Positions 1 to 5,175 of a stretch of DNA of 5,175 bases are shown one piece after another. Origin of the DNA: an uncultured Eubacteriales bacterium (GTDB lineage: Bacteria > Bacillota > Clostridia > Oscillospirales > CAG-272); contig CAKSPL010000106.1 in the NCBI GenBank assembly GCA_934481325.1, positions 1-5,175 of the forward strand, read 5' to 3'. The translations under genes were made by a program, and so were the position numbers. Every line of letters starts with the position of its first letter. Position 1 is the stretch's first letter. The notes below the pieces were generated by a model that searched no databases, was not told the origin of the DNA, and was given only the letters and a program-made list of their open reading frames with translations.

Positions 1-179
1 GTATGGGCACTAAACCGAAAATCAATCCCCGTTTTTTCCAGTGCGCCGTTGAGCAGACTCTGCACGGTATCACTGGTTGTGGAGGATTCGTCCGCCGGGG
101 AAAACGAAAACTGCCAGATGACTATCATCCACGCAATGCAAAGCACGGGCAGGATATATCGCATCCATTTTCTCATCAT
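1..179 (-). CDS. VanZ-like family membrane protein, N-terminal part
   Basis: The minus strand is open from ATG at 179 to the window edge, giving 59 codons of an unfinished protein. It begins MMRKWMRYILPVLCIAWM. A basic start is followed by one hydrophobic helix (about residues 7-23), then F-S-F-S-P-A-D-E-S-S at about 24-33 and a polar stretch. A first helix followed by a 'FS.(Q/P)..ES' motif is the usual opening of VanZ-like proteins, small multi-helix membrane proteins; the namesake gives low-level teicoplanin resistance, and most chromosomal homologues have no known role. Two ATGs lie in tandem at 179 and 176; the weak purine-rich stretch GGAAAGTGAGAG just upstream serves either. No convincing minus-strand promoter was found. 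The gene diverges from the tRNA gene. The family call rests on this N-terminal pattern only; most of the protein lies outside the window. Confidence 0.72.
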   Translation of the reverse strand, partial: MMRKWMRYILPVLCIAWMIVIWQFSFSPADESSTTSDTVQSLLNGALEKTGIDFRFSAH

Positions 180-201
180 TCTCTCACTTTCCGAAAAGCA
201 C

Positions 202-230
202 TTGATTTTTTGCTTTTTTTATGTTATAAT
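202..230 (+). promoter_or_regulatory. Strong sigma-A promoter for tRNA-Arg
   Basis: The -35 box TTGATT (202-207) and a perfect -10 box TATAAT (225-230) are separated by 17 bp, with an extended -10 TG at 222-223 (TGT-TATAAT). The spacer is T-rich. Transcription should start near 237, leaving a leader of about 35 nt before the mature tRNA. This is the pattern expected of a stable-RNA promoter. Confidence 0.85.
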
Positions 231-271
231 ATGTCCGTTAGCCCGGTCGGCTACGGAAAACGCCGGAAGCT

Positions 272-348
272 GTCTGCGTAGCTCAGTTGGATAGAGCGAC
301 CGCCTCCTAAGCGGTAGGTCGGGTGTTCAAGTCACCTCGCGGACGCCA
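272..348 (+). tRNA. tRNA-Arg, anticodon CCT (reads AGG)
   Basis: The full cloverleaf folds by eye. The acceptor stem is GTCTGCG (272-278) with CGCGGAC (338-344), including one T-G wobble. The D arm is GCTC/GAGC (281-284, 294-297) with a GG-A loop, consistent with the A20 arginine identity element. The anticodon stem is ACCGC/GCGGT (299-303, 311-315) with loop CTCCTAA, so the anticodon CCT is at 306-308 by tRNA positions 34-36. The T arm is GGGTG/CACCT (321-325, 333-337) with loop TTCAAGT. The discriminator is G345 and CCA is encoded at 346-348. It supplies arginine for the rarer AGG codon. It is a single tRNA, with no other RNA gene beside it in the window. Confidence 0.97.
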
Positions 349-355
349 TTGTACG

Positions 356-382
356 GAGGGCGGATTTTATCCGCCCTCTTCT
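356..382 (+). terminator. Terminator-like hairpin after the tRNA gene
   Basis: A perfect 9-bp inverted repeat, GAGGGCGGA (356-364) and TCCGCCCTC (370-378), encloses a 5-nt TTTTA loop and begins 8 nt after the tRNA CCA. The stem is strong and GC-rich, but the following tract is only TTCT, so it could be either a weak intrinsic terminator or a 3' processing hairpin. Read-through would reach the small reading frame at 404-534. Confidence 0.55.
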
Positions 383-403
383 CACACCGATAACGGAGGA
401 GTT

Positions 404-534
404 ATGCTGACGCAAGCGAGGCGATTGTGGCAGGCATTGGCTGGAGTACGGTATTCTACGTGATTTATACCCTTGTCACTTATGCCAAAAACAAAGAAAC
501 CCTCGCCACCATTCAGACACTTCTGAACTCGTAA
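404..534 (+). pseudogene. Small single-helix membrane peptide, apparently frameshifted
   Basis: A good SD (GGAGG, 395-399) precedes ATG at 404, but that frame ends after 19 codons in an unconvincing basic peptide. The neighbouring frame, open from 394 to TAA at 532-534, encodes D-A-S-E-A-I-V-A-G-I-G-W-S-T-V-F-Y-V-I-Y-T-L-V-T-Y followed by A-K-N-K-E-T-L-A-T-I-Q-T-L-L-N-S. That is an acidic start, one hydrophobic helix of about 19 residues, a K-N-K positive stop-transfer patch and a short amphipathic tail. One inserted base just after ATG would join the SD/ATG to this frame and give a peptide of about 44 residues. The only ordinary start already in frame is GTG at 427 (35 residues), and it has no SD. 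It lies directly after the tRNA, and a terminator follows its stop by 8 nt, so it has gene-like boundaries. The family is not recognised. It may be a decayed gene, a base error, or chance. Confidence 0.35.
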
Positions 535-542
535 TTTATACT

Positions 543-569
543 GCACCCGCCCTTTCGGCGGGTGCTTTT
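543..569 (+). terminator. Rho-independent terminator
   Basis: A perfect 9-bp GC-rich stem, GCACCCGCC (543-551) and GGCGGGTGC (557-565), with a CTTTC loop, is followed directly by TTTTA (566-570). It lies 8 nt after the stop codon of the small membrane-peptide frame. That position supports the frame having been a transcribed gene. The T-tract is on the plus strand only, so it would not obviously stop the minus-strand operon. Confidence 0.85.
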
Positions 570-602
570 ACGCTTTGCGGGAAAAGCCGCAAGCCACCGG
601 AC

Positions 603-628
603 GAAGCCTTGGGGCTTCCTTTTATTTT
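603..628 (+). terminator. Second plus-strand intrinsic terminator
   Basis: The stem GAAGCC (603-608) with GGCTTC (613-618) and a TTGG loop is followed by CTTTTATTTT (619-628), a T-rich tail. It sits 33 bp after the previous terminator and 35 bp before the 3' end of the convergent kinase gene. It looks like a backup stop that keeps plus-strand transcripts from running antisense into the sugar operon. On the minus strand the stem has no T-tract after it. Confidence 0.65.
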
Positions 629-663
629 ATGCCGGATCGGGGCGGCGGTATGCTGTATATCGT

Positions 664-1746
664 TCAGTTGCGGCAGGCGGCTACAATCCGTTCCATTTTT
701 CCGTTTTTTTCTTCCATATCCGCCACCAGAGTGAATTGGGTGCGGCAACGGTCAAGATTCTGTGCCGGGCGGTGAATGCAGAAATAGGTGTCGCCAAGCA
801 GGTAGTCCGTGAGAAACCGCATTCCGCATTCATAGGTCATCAGGCGGGCGGAAAACGGCAGCAATTCAAACTCATTTTCCGAAAGGCTCCCGCCGCAACC
901 GGCAAGATAACCCCTGGTATATGCTTCAAAAAACGACAGCTCGCAAAACACCCTGTCAAGGTTCCGTTCATCCTCTGCGGCAGGGTTGGAGCCAAAGCGG
1001 ATGGCATCGCCGAAATCATACAGTGCGGAACCCGGCATCACGGTATCCAGATCAATCACGGCAACCGGCTCCTCGGTCACTTCATCCAGGAGAATGTTGT
1101 TCAGCTTGGTATCGTTATGCGTAACGCGCAACGGCAATTCCCCGGTGGCAAGCAGACCCGTCAGCACGCCCGCATCGTTTTTCCGCGCCCGCACAAAGGC
1201 AATCTCCTCGGCAACGCCTGCGGCTCTGCCGAGCGGATCCCGTTGCACTGCCGCCTCAAAATCGGCAAGGCGGGAAACGGTATCGTGAAAATGCGGAATG
1301 GTTTCGTGCAGTTTTTGCGCCGGGTATGCCGCCAGCGTGGCGGCAAATCTGCCGAAGCCAAGCCCCGCGGCGTACAGCTGCTCCGGCTTTTTCACCACCT
1401 GCAACGACACGGTATGCTCCAGAAAAGAATACACCCGATACGCGCTCCCGTCCGCTGTGCGGAAATAGGATTTTCCGTCCTTTGCGGGATGCACCCGCAA
1501 CACCTCCCGCTCCGGATCCCGCCCCTTGGCAAGGCATTGGCGGCGGCAAAAATCCGTGACCCCGACAATGTTTTCCATCAGAGCATCCACATCCCGGAAA
1601 ACCGAGGTATTGATTCTTTGCAGAATGTAACGCGCCCCGCCCCGCACGGTGACCGCGAAGGTTGTATTGATGTGTCCGCACCCGTATGGCTCGCAGGTAA
1701 TCACCTCACCGAGCTCAAATCCGGAAAGTGCCTCTTTCGTTGTCAT
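664..1746 (-). CDS. APH-superfamily sugar kinase, resembling N-acetylhexosamine 1-kinase (NahK/LnpB)
   Basis: A complete 360-residue protein. The N-lobe has a glycine-rich nucleotide loop G-C-G-H-I-N-T-T-F (about 22-30), then Y-I-L-Q-R-I-N (about 40-46), a combination typical of NahK-like kinases. The C-lobe has the phosphotransferase catalytic motif T-H-N-D-T-K-L-N-N-I-L with catalytic Asp212 and metal-binding Asn217, followed by the I-D-L-D-T motif with Asp232, and a long helical end. Bifidobacterial NahK has 359 residues and phosphorylates GlcNAc or GalNAc at C1 using ATP, so length and motifs agree; the actual sugar is not readable from sequence. The ATG at 1746 is chosen because AAGGGG lies just upstream. 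An upstream in-frame GTG at 1764 would overlap the previous stop as GTGA but has no SD. It is the second gene of the operon, 14 bp behind the GH39-like gene and probably coupled to it. No clear minus-strand terminator follows. Cytoplasmic, with no signal peptide. Confidence 0.82.
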   Translation of the reverse strand: MTTKEALSGFELGEVITCEPYGCGHINTTFAVTVRGGARYILQRINTSVFRDVDALMENIVGVTDFCRRQCLAKGRDPEREVLRVHPAKDGKSYFRTADGSAYRVYSFLEHTVSLQVVKKPEQLYAAGLGFGRFAATLAAYPAQKLHETIPHFHDTVSRLADFEAAVQRDPLGRAAGVAEEIAFVRARKNDAGVLTGLLATGELPLRVTHNDTKLNNILLDEVTEEPVAVIDLDTVMPGSALYDFGDAIRFGSNPAAEDERNLDRVFCELSFFEAYTRGYLAGCGGSLSENEFELLPFSARLMTYECGMRFLTDYLLGDTYFCIHRPAQNLDRCRTQFTLVADMEEKNGKMERIVAACRN

Positions 1747-1750
1747 AAAT

Positions 1751-1756
1751 CCCCTT
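1751..1756 (-). promoter_or_regulatory. Ribosome binding site deciding the kinase start
   Basis: Minus-strand AAGGGG lies 4 nt before ATG at 1746, entirely within the 14-bp gap between the two operon genes. The alternative GTG at 1764 is preceded by a C-rich stretch with no SD. This favours ATG 1746, with translation probably re-initiating after the upstream stop at 1761-1763. Confidence 0.65.
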
Positions 1757-1760
1757 TTTC

Positions 1761-3104
1761 TCACACCGTTATGGGGGATTTTGCAAATTCCACCCGCAGT
1801 GCGTATATTTCGTTTTCCTGTGCGGAGAAGAAAATCTCCGCTTCCCCACGCATGGTTTTTCCGCGCACAAGCTCCTTCATCGTTTCCATTTCGTTTACCA
1901 CGGAAAGGGTAATTTCCGCTCCGCGCGGCAAGCCCTTGATCCGAAGGGCGCGCACGGCAGGCGTGCCGCCGAAGAAAGCAAACATCCCGGTAGCCCCCGT
2001 TTCGTCCGCCGCGGCAAGCGCAAAGGCGTGCGGGTCGGATACGGCGGTAAAGACCTCATCGCCCCTTGCCGCAAGCTCCCCGAACAGAGAAAACGCATAA
2101 AACGGCTTGCGCGCCCGCAATTTTGCAGGTCCGTGCTTTCCGATGCTCATCTCCGCCACCTCAAACAGCCCGCACCACTCTTTGACCACATCCGCCTCAA
2201 AATAGTGCGCCATTGCCACGGGAGAGTGTTGCAGAGTGATGAGATCCGCCGCGCAGAATGCCGCGCCCTTCATAGAGGGAATGATCCGATAGCTGGGTGC
2301 CTGATGCGCCCAATCCTCCATATAATTCCACTCGTCAAGGATGCTTTCTGCCGCCCAATAGCCGTATTCCTCTTTCAATGCCTGTGCTTTGGCGATGTTC
2401 TCCTTCAACCGGTCGGGGGAGGCGTGATAGCTGTGCCAGGAATAAAAATCCAGTGGCGCGCCCTCCTTCTGAATATACCGGAAAAAGCCCTCGATAAATG
2501 CGTTCCGGGCTTTGGTAAAGCCACCGCCGCCGATATGCAGCTCCGGAAAGCAGGCTTTCAGGTGCTTTGCCGTTACGCTGTACAGCCGGTAATACTCCTC
2601 CGGGGTGCCGACCCACATATTGTCGCCCCCGTCTGCCTCATTCCAGATTTCCCAATACCGGATACCGTAGCGGAATCCGCCCGCGAAGCCCTCGTTATAA
2701 TGGCGGATGACGTGTTCGCACACGCGCGCCCATTTTTCAAAATCCCGGGGCGGGAAAACATACCGCTTGACCGGGGCGTGCTCGATCGACACGCCGAGGC
2801 GGAAAAACGGCTCGGCTCCCACTTCGATGATTTTTTGTATGTAAAGGTCGGTCAGGGCAAAGTTGTAATTGGCGGGGTCGGTTTCGTCCGCGTCAAAATC
2901 CCGAAAAATACAGGGAATGTCCACAAATTCCCCACTGCCGTACGGATACTCCACATCGTGCAAGCGGCAGGTCGGAATCCGCGCCTCGCGGAAAAGCGGC
3001 TTTGCGTCATAGGTAAAAACCTTGGTTTCCGGCCCTCCGTTTACCCCCCATACGGGCTTGATTTTGCCCGTTTTTTTCGTCAGGTCAAGCAGAATTTCAC
3101 TCAT
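1761..3104 (-). CDS. GH39-like (clan GH-A) intracellular glycoside hydrolase
   Basis: A complete 447-residue protein predicted to be a retaining glycosidase with a (beta/alpha)8 barrel. The N-terminus has K-P-V-W-G-V-N-G-G-P (about 17-26), then R-L-H-D, and F-R-D-F-D-A-D and F-F-R-L-G-V-S-I-E-H (about 100-109), a pattern seen in GH39-type proteins. The acid/base candidate is Glu156 in Y-W-E-I-W-N-E-A-D (about 150-158). The nucleophile candidate is Glu258 in I-L-D-E-W-N-Y (about 255-261). Their spacing of about 100 residues fits clan GH-A. W-H-S-Y-H (about 223-227) lies between them. Residues from about 350 look like a beta-sandwich tail. GH39 contains beta-xylosidases and iduronidases, but substrate cannot be assigned here, and GH51- or GH30-like relatives are possible. 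No signal peptide is present, so it should act on imported sugars. It is first in an operon with the kinase. ATG 3104 is chosen over an upstream in-frame ATG at 3137, which precedes the predicted transcription start. Confidence 0.8.
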   Translation of the reverse strand: MSEILLDLTKKTGKIKPVWGVNGGPETKVFTYDAKPLFREARIPTCRLHDVEYPYGSGEFVDIPCIFRDFDADETDPANYNFALTDLYIQKIIEVGAEPFFRLGVSIEHAPVKRYVFPPRDFEKWARVCEHVIRHYNEGFAGGFRYGIRYWEIWNEADGGDNMWVGTPEEYYRLYSVTAKHLKACFPELHIGGGGFTKARNAFIEGFFRYIQKEGAPLDFYSWHSYHASPDRLKENIAKAQALKEEYGYWAAESILDEWNYMEDWAHQAPSYRIIPSMKGAAFCAADLITLQHSPVAMAHYFEADVVKEWCGLFEVAEMSIGKHGPAKLRARKPFYAFSLFGELAARGDEVFTAVSDPHAFALAAADETGATGMFAFFGGTPAVRALRIKGLPRGAEITLSVVNEMETMKELVRGKTMRGEAEIFFSAQENEIYALRVEFAKSPITV

Positions 3105-3110
3105 ACCAAT

Positions 3111-3120
3111 CCCCCCTTTT
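3111..3120 (-). promoter_or_regulatory. SD for the GH39-like gene
   Basis: Minus-strand AAAAGGGGGG ends 6 nt before ATG at 3104. The unbroken run of six Gs is unusual for an SD but pairs partly with the CCUCC anti-SD. The predicted 5' UTR is only about 15 nt, so almost the whole leader is the SD. Confidence 0.7.
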
Positions 3121-3125
3121 CGTTT

Positions 3126-3154
3126 ATTGTAACACACGGGAAACGGTGTGTCAA
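3126..3154 (-). promoter_or_regulatory. Sigma-A promoter of the GH39-like/kinase operon
   Basis: Read on the minus strand, a perfect -35 TTGACA (3154-3149) and -10 TACAAT (3131-3126) have a 17-bp spacer and an extended -10 TG (TGT-TACAAT). Transcription should start near 3119. This would be a very strong promoter unless repressed, and the inverted repeat filling its spacer is a natural place for a repressor. Confidence 0.88.
3132..3151. promoter_or_regulatory. Candidate operator in the minus-strand promoter
   Basis: An inverted repeat with 6-bp arms ACACAC (3132-3137) and GTGTGT (3146-3151) is centred at 3141.5, with one further matching pair inside (3139/3144). It occupies essentially the entire spacer between the -35 and -10 boxes of the GH39-like operon promoter and overlaps three bases of the -35. 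A protein bound here would block RNA polymerase. The arms are simple dinucleotide repeats, so chance symmetry is possible. No regulator gene is in the window. Confidence 0.45.
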
Positions 3155-3171
3155 GTATCTTGCAAAATTCA

Positions 3172-3189
3172 CAAAAGCCCTTGCTTTTG
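3172..3189. promoter_or_regulatory. Candidate operator at the alpha-galactosidase promoter
   Basis: A perfect 7-bp inverted repeat, CAAAAGC (3172-3178) and GCTTTTG (3183-3189), with a 4-bp CCTT centre covers the -35 box of the plus-strand promoter (3181-3186). It also lies about 60 bp upstream of the minus-strand transcription start, where an activator could work. It differs in sequence from the repeat at 3132-3151, so the two promoters may answer to different proteins. It ends before any transcript starts, so it is not an RNA hairpin. Confidence 0.5.
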
Positions 3190-3209
3190 GGGCACCGATA
3201 TGTTAGAAT
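3181..3209 (+). promoter_or_regulatory. Sigma-A promoter of the alpha-galactosidase gene
   Basis: The -35 TTGCTT (3181-3186) and -10 TAGAAT (3204-3209) have a 17-bp spacer and an extended -10 TG at 3201-3202. The start should lie near 3216, giving a 5' UTR of about 22 nt that contains GGAAGGGG (3222-3229), the SD for ATG 3238. The boxes are a little weaker than those of the divergent promoter. Confidence 0.8.
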
Positions 3210-3237
3210 GAAGAAAAAAGCGGAAGGGGCTCTCGGT

Positions 3238-5175
3238 ATGGCAATTTTCTTTGACGAACAGCAAAAAATCTTTTATCTGGAAGGTAAAAACACCACCTAT
3301 GCCTTCGGCATTCACCCCTCCGGGTGTTTGCAACACCTGTATTACGGCAAAAAGGTCGGTCGGGATGACCTGCACTATATTGCGGCTGCCGGCCCCAGTG
3401 CCTTTGCCCTGCGTCTGCCGGAGGATGAAAAAACCAGCTATCAGCACATCTGGGCAGAAGCCCCCGCATACGGGCGGGGCGACTTCCGTGAGCCGATGTA
3501 CGCTTTGCGAACCGTGACGGGTGACCGACTCTCAGAGCTGACGTACGTCCGCCACGAAATCCTTGCCGAAAAGCCGATGCCGAAGGGGCTCCCCGCACTC
3601 CGGGAGGGTGAAACGCTGACGGTGGAGCTTGCCGACAAGGTTCACCATTTTACCGTGCGTCTTTATTATACGGTGTATGACGACTCGGACGCGTTGGCAC
3701 GCCGCGTGGAATATCTCAACAACGGCGACGGCGCGATTTTCCTTGATCGGGCGTTCAGTTTTTCGGTGGATTTGCCCCGCAGTGACTTTGACGTCATCAC
3801 CCCTTACGGTGTATGGGCGAGGGAATTTCAGCTGGACCGCACCCCTATCCGTCACGGCGTAACCGAAATCGGCTCCAAATACGGTGCCACCTCCGCCACC
3901 ACCAATCCTTTTCTGGTGCTTGCCACCACCGGGGCGGATGAGCAAAAGGGCGAGGTTTACGGCTTCAATCTTGTATTTTCCGGTTCCTTTTCAATGAAAG
4001 CCGAGCTTTCCGTGATGGGGACGGTCCGGGTTCAGGGCGGCGCGCCGGACTTTGATTTTTCCTGGAAGCTGGAAAAGGGCGAATGCTTCACAACGCCCGA
4101 AGCGGTGATGGTTTACTCCGATAAGGGGTTTTCCGGAATGTCGCACGAATTTCACGACCTGTATCGGAAGCATCTGATTAACCCGCGCTATGTACACGCG
4201 AAACGGCCGGTACTGATTAACAGCTGGGAGGGTGCCTATTTCAACTTCGACAACGAACCCCTGATGAACATCATCGACGGTGTCAAGGGCACCGGCGTGG
4301 ATATGTTCGTGCTGGACGACGGCTGGTTCGGCGTGCGGAACAACGATCGCTCCGGGCTTGGCGATTGGGTGGTAAACGAGAAAAAGCTGAACGGCGGACT
4401 GAAGCCCGTGATTGACCACGCACACGCGGCGGGGATGAAATTCGGGCTTTGGTTTGAGCCGGAAATGGTCAGCCCCGACTCCGAGCTTTACCGCGCCCAC
4501 CCCGATTACGCCATTCACTGCCCCGGACACAAGCCGGTGCTTGGCAGGCATCAGCTGGTGCTTGACCTCACCCGCGCGGACGTGCGGGACTATATCGTGG
4601 AGACAGTTTCAAAAATTTTACGCGAAAACGAAATCGACTATGTCAAATGGGATTTCAACCGTGCGGTAGCGGAAAATTTCAGCGCATCGCTCCCCGCAGA
4701 CCGTCAGTCGGAATTTCAATATCGCTTTGCGCTCGGATTTTTCGACTTGTGCGAACGGTTGGTCAACGGGTTCCCGAATATTCTTTTTGAGGGGTGCAGC
4801 AGTGGAGGCGCGCGCTTTGACGCTGGACTGATGTACTACTTCCCACAGATATGGACTTCGGACGATACCGACGCGTATATGCGCACCCTGATTCAATACG
4901 GTGCCTCGCTGATTTATCCGCTCTCGGTGCATTCCTGCCACGTTTCCGCCTGCCCCAACCATCAGACCAAGCACAACACGCCCTTTTACTCCCGTGCAAA
5001 CATTGCACACCTCGGTGCCACCGGGTACGAATTGGATCCCGACGTCATCAGCGAGGAGGAGCGGGCGCAGATTGCAGCTCAGGTAGCGGCATACCGCGAA
5101 ATCGAGGATTTGGTGTTGGAGGGCGATCTTTACCGCCTTTCCTCCACGGCAAGCTCCAATTTCTTTGTGGAAGAA
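3238..5175 (+). CDS. GH36 alpha-galactosidase, C-terminus cut by window end
   Basis: There are 646 codons without a stop, against about 720-740 residues in full-length clostridial and lactobacillal enzymes, so roughly 80-90 residues are missing. It hydrolyses terminal alpha-1,6-galactose from melibiose, raffinose-type sugars or galactomannan fragments. An N-terminal beta-supersandwich (about 1-320) precedes the barrel. The barrel carries N-S-W-E (328-331), L-D-D-G-W-F-G (359-365), W-F-E-P-E-M (405-410), nucleophile Asp472 in Y-V-K-W-D-F-N-R (468-475), E-G-C-S-S-G-G (518-524) and acid/base Asp542 in W-T-S-D-D-T-D (539-545). The 70-residue spacing of the two Asp equals that in Geobacillus AgaA (478/548). 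H-V-S-A-C-P-N-H-Q-T follows (568-577). ATG 3238 is preferred because GGAAGGGG sits 8 nt upstream and an in-frame ATG at 3208 overlaps the -10 box. No signal peptide, so cytoplasmic. It is transcribed divergently from the GH39-like/kinase operon. Confidence 0.95.
   Translation, partial: MAIFFDEQQKIFYLEGKNTTYAFGIHPSGCLQHLYYGKKVGRDDLHYIAAAGPSAFALRLPEDEKTSYQHIWAEAPAYGRGDFREPMYALRTVTGDRLSELTYVRHEILAEKPMPKGLPALREGETLTVELADKVHHFTVRLYYTVYDDSDALARRVEYLNNGDGAIFLDRAFSFSVDLPRSDFDVITPYGVWAREFQLDRTPIRHGVTEIGSKYGATSATTNPFLVLATTGADEQKGEVYGFNLVFSGSFSMKAELSVMGTVRVQGGAPDFDFSWKLEKGECFTTPEAVMVYSDKGFSGMSHEFHDLYRKHLINPRYVHAKRPVLINSWEGAYFNFDNEPLMNIIDGVKGTGVDMFVLDDGWFGVRNNDRSGLGDWVVNEKKLNGGLKPVIDHAHAAGMKFGLWFEPEMVSPDSELYRAHPDYAIHCPGHKPVLGRHQLVLDLTRADVRDYIVETVSKILRENEIDYVKWDFNRAVAENFSASLPADRQSEFQYRFALGFFDLCERLVNGFPNILFEGCSSGGARFDAGLMYYFPQIWTSDDTDAYMRTLIQYGASLIYPLSVHSCHVSACPNHQTKHNTPFYSRANIAHLGATGYELDPDVISEEERAQIAAQVAAYREIEDLVLEGDLYRLSSTASSNFFVEE

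Noticed and set aside
3..281. A 92-codon plus-strand frame running through the tRNA promoter into the tRNA 5' end
   Set aside because: It is antisense to the VanZ-like gene and crosses a consensus promoter and the tRNA gene; there is no SD at its start.
326..348. tRNA 3' end as a phage or island attachment site
   Set aside because: tRNA genes are common integration targets, but no integrase gene or repeat of the tRNA 3' end was found elsewhere in the window.
572..594. Imperfect hairpin GCTTTGCGG/CCGCAAGC considered as the terminator of the minus-strand operon
   Set aside because: It has one bulged base, and the minus-strand sequence after it is GTAAAAGC, with no T-tract. It is too weak to call.
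562..2100. A 512-codon plus-strand open frame opposite the kinase and the end of the GH39-like gene
   Set aside because: It is antisense to two proteins with clear catalytic motifs, has no SD, begins inside a terminator stem, and its product is rich in Arg, His, Pro and Cys with no recognisable domain. It is the shadow expected in GC-rich coding DNA.
2028..3206. A 392-codon plus-strand open frame opposite the GH39-like gene
   Set aside because: It is antisense to an intact hydrolase, runs through both promoters in the divergent region, has no initiation site and has shadow-like composition.
3208..3237. Alternative upstream ATG for the alpha-galactosidase giving 10 more residues
   Set aside because: The ATG overlaps the -10 box and lies before the predicted transcription start, while ATG 3238 has a properly spaced SD.
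3991..4551. A 186-codon minus-strand frame opposite the alpha-galactosidase
   Set aside because: It lies wholly opposite the GH36 barrel motifs; no SD or domain is visible.
1..5175. CRISPR arrays, insertion sequences, riboswitches or T-box leaders
   Set aside because: No regularly spaced repeats, transposase motifs or terminal inverted repeats were seen. The leaders of the sugar genes are about 15-22 nt, too short for a riboswitch.

Overview
The window looks like chromosomal DNA of an anaerobic, fairly GC-rich Firmicute, probably a gut-type clostridium. Supporting this are consensus sigma-A promoters with 17-bp spacers and extended -10 TG dinucleotides, purine-rich Shine-Dalgarno (SD) sites, a tRNA gene with encoded CCA, a VanZ-like membrane protein, and soluble glycoside hydrolases without signal peptides. 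No species can be named from sequence alone.

Layout. Positions 1-179 (minus) hold the N-terminus of a VanZ-like membrane protein cut by the window edge. A strong promoter (202-230, plus) drives a tRNA-Arg(CCT) gene at 272-348, followed by a terminator-like hairpin. Positions 404-534 hold a short membrane-peptide reading frame whose good SD/ATG is out of frame with its body, so it is probably broken. Two plus-strand intrinsic terminators (543-569 and 603-628) close this block. From 664 to 3104 on the minus strand lies a two-gene operon: a GH39-like clan GH-A glycoside hydrolase (3104-1761), then a sugar-kinase-like protein of the APH superfamily resembling N-acetylhexosamine 1-kinase (1746-664). 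From 3238, divergently on the plus strand, runs a GH36 alpha-galactosidase, cut by the window end after 646 codons.

How it fits together. The GH39-like/kinase operon and the alpha-galactosidase share a 133-bp divergent regulatory region with two near-consensus promoters, each overlapped by its own inverted repeat. All three proteins look cytoplasmic. The inferred picture is a catabolic locus for imported oligosaccharides: GH36 removes terminal alpha-galactose, the GH39-like enzyme cleaves another linkage, and the kinase phosphorylates a released sugar, possibly at the anomeric carbon. No transporter, regulator or phosphorylase lies inside the window, and no wholly new class of system can be demonstrated. 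The least explained elements are the enzyme combination, the candidate operators and the broken small ORF beside the tRNA.
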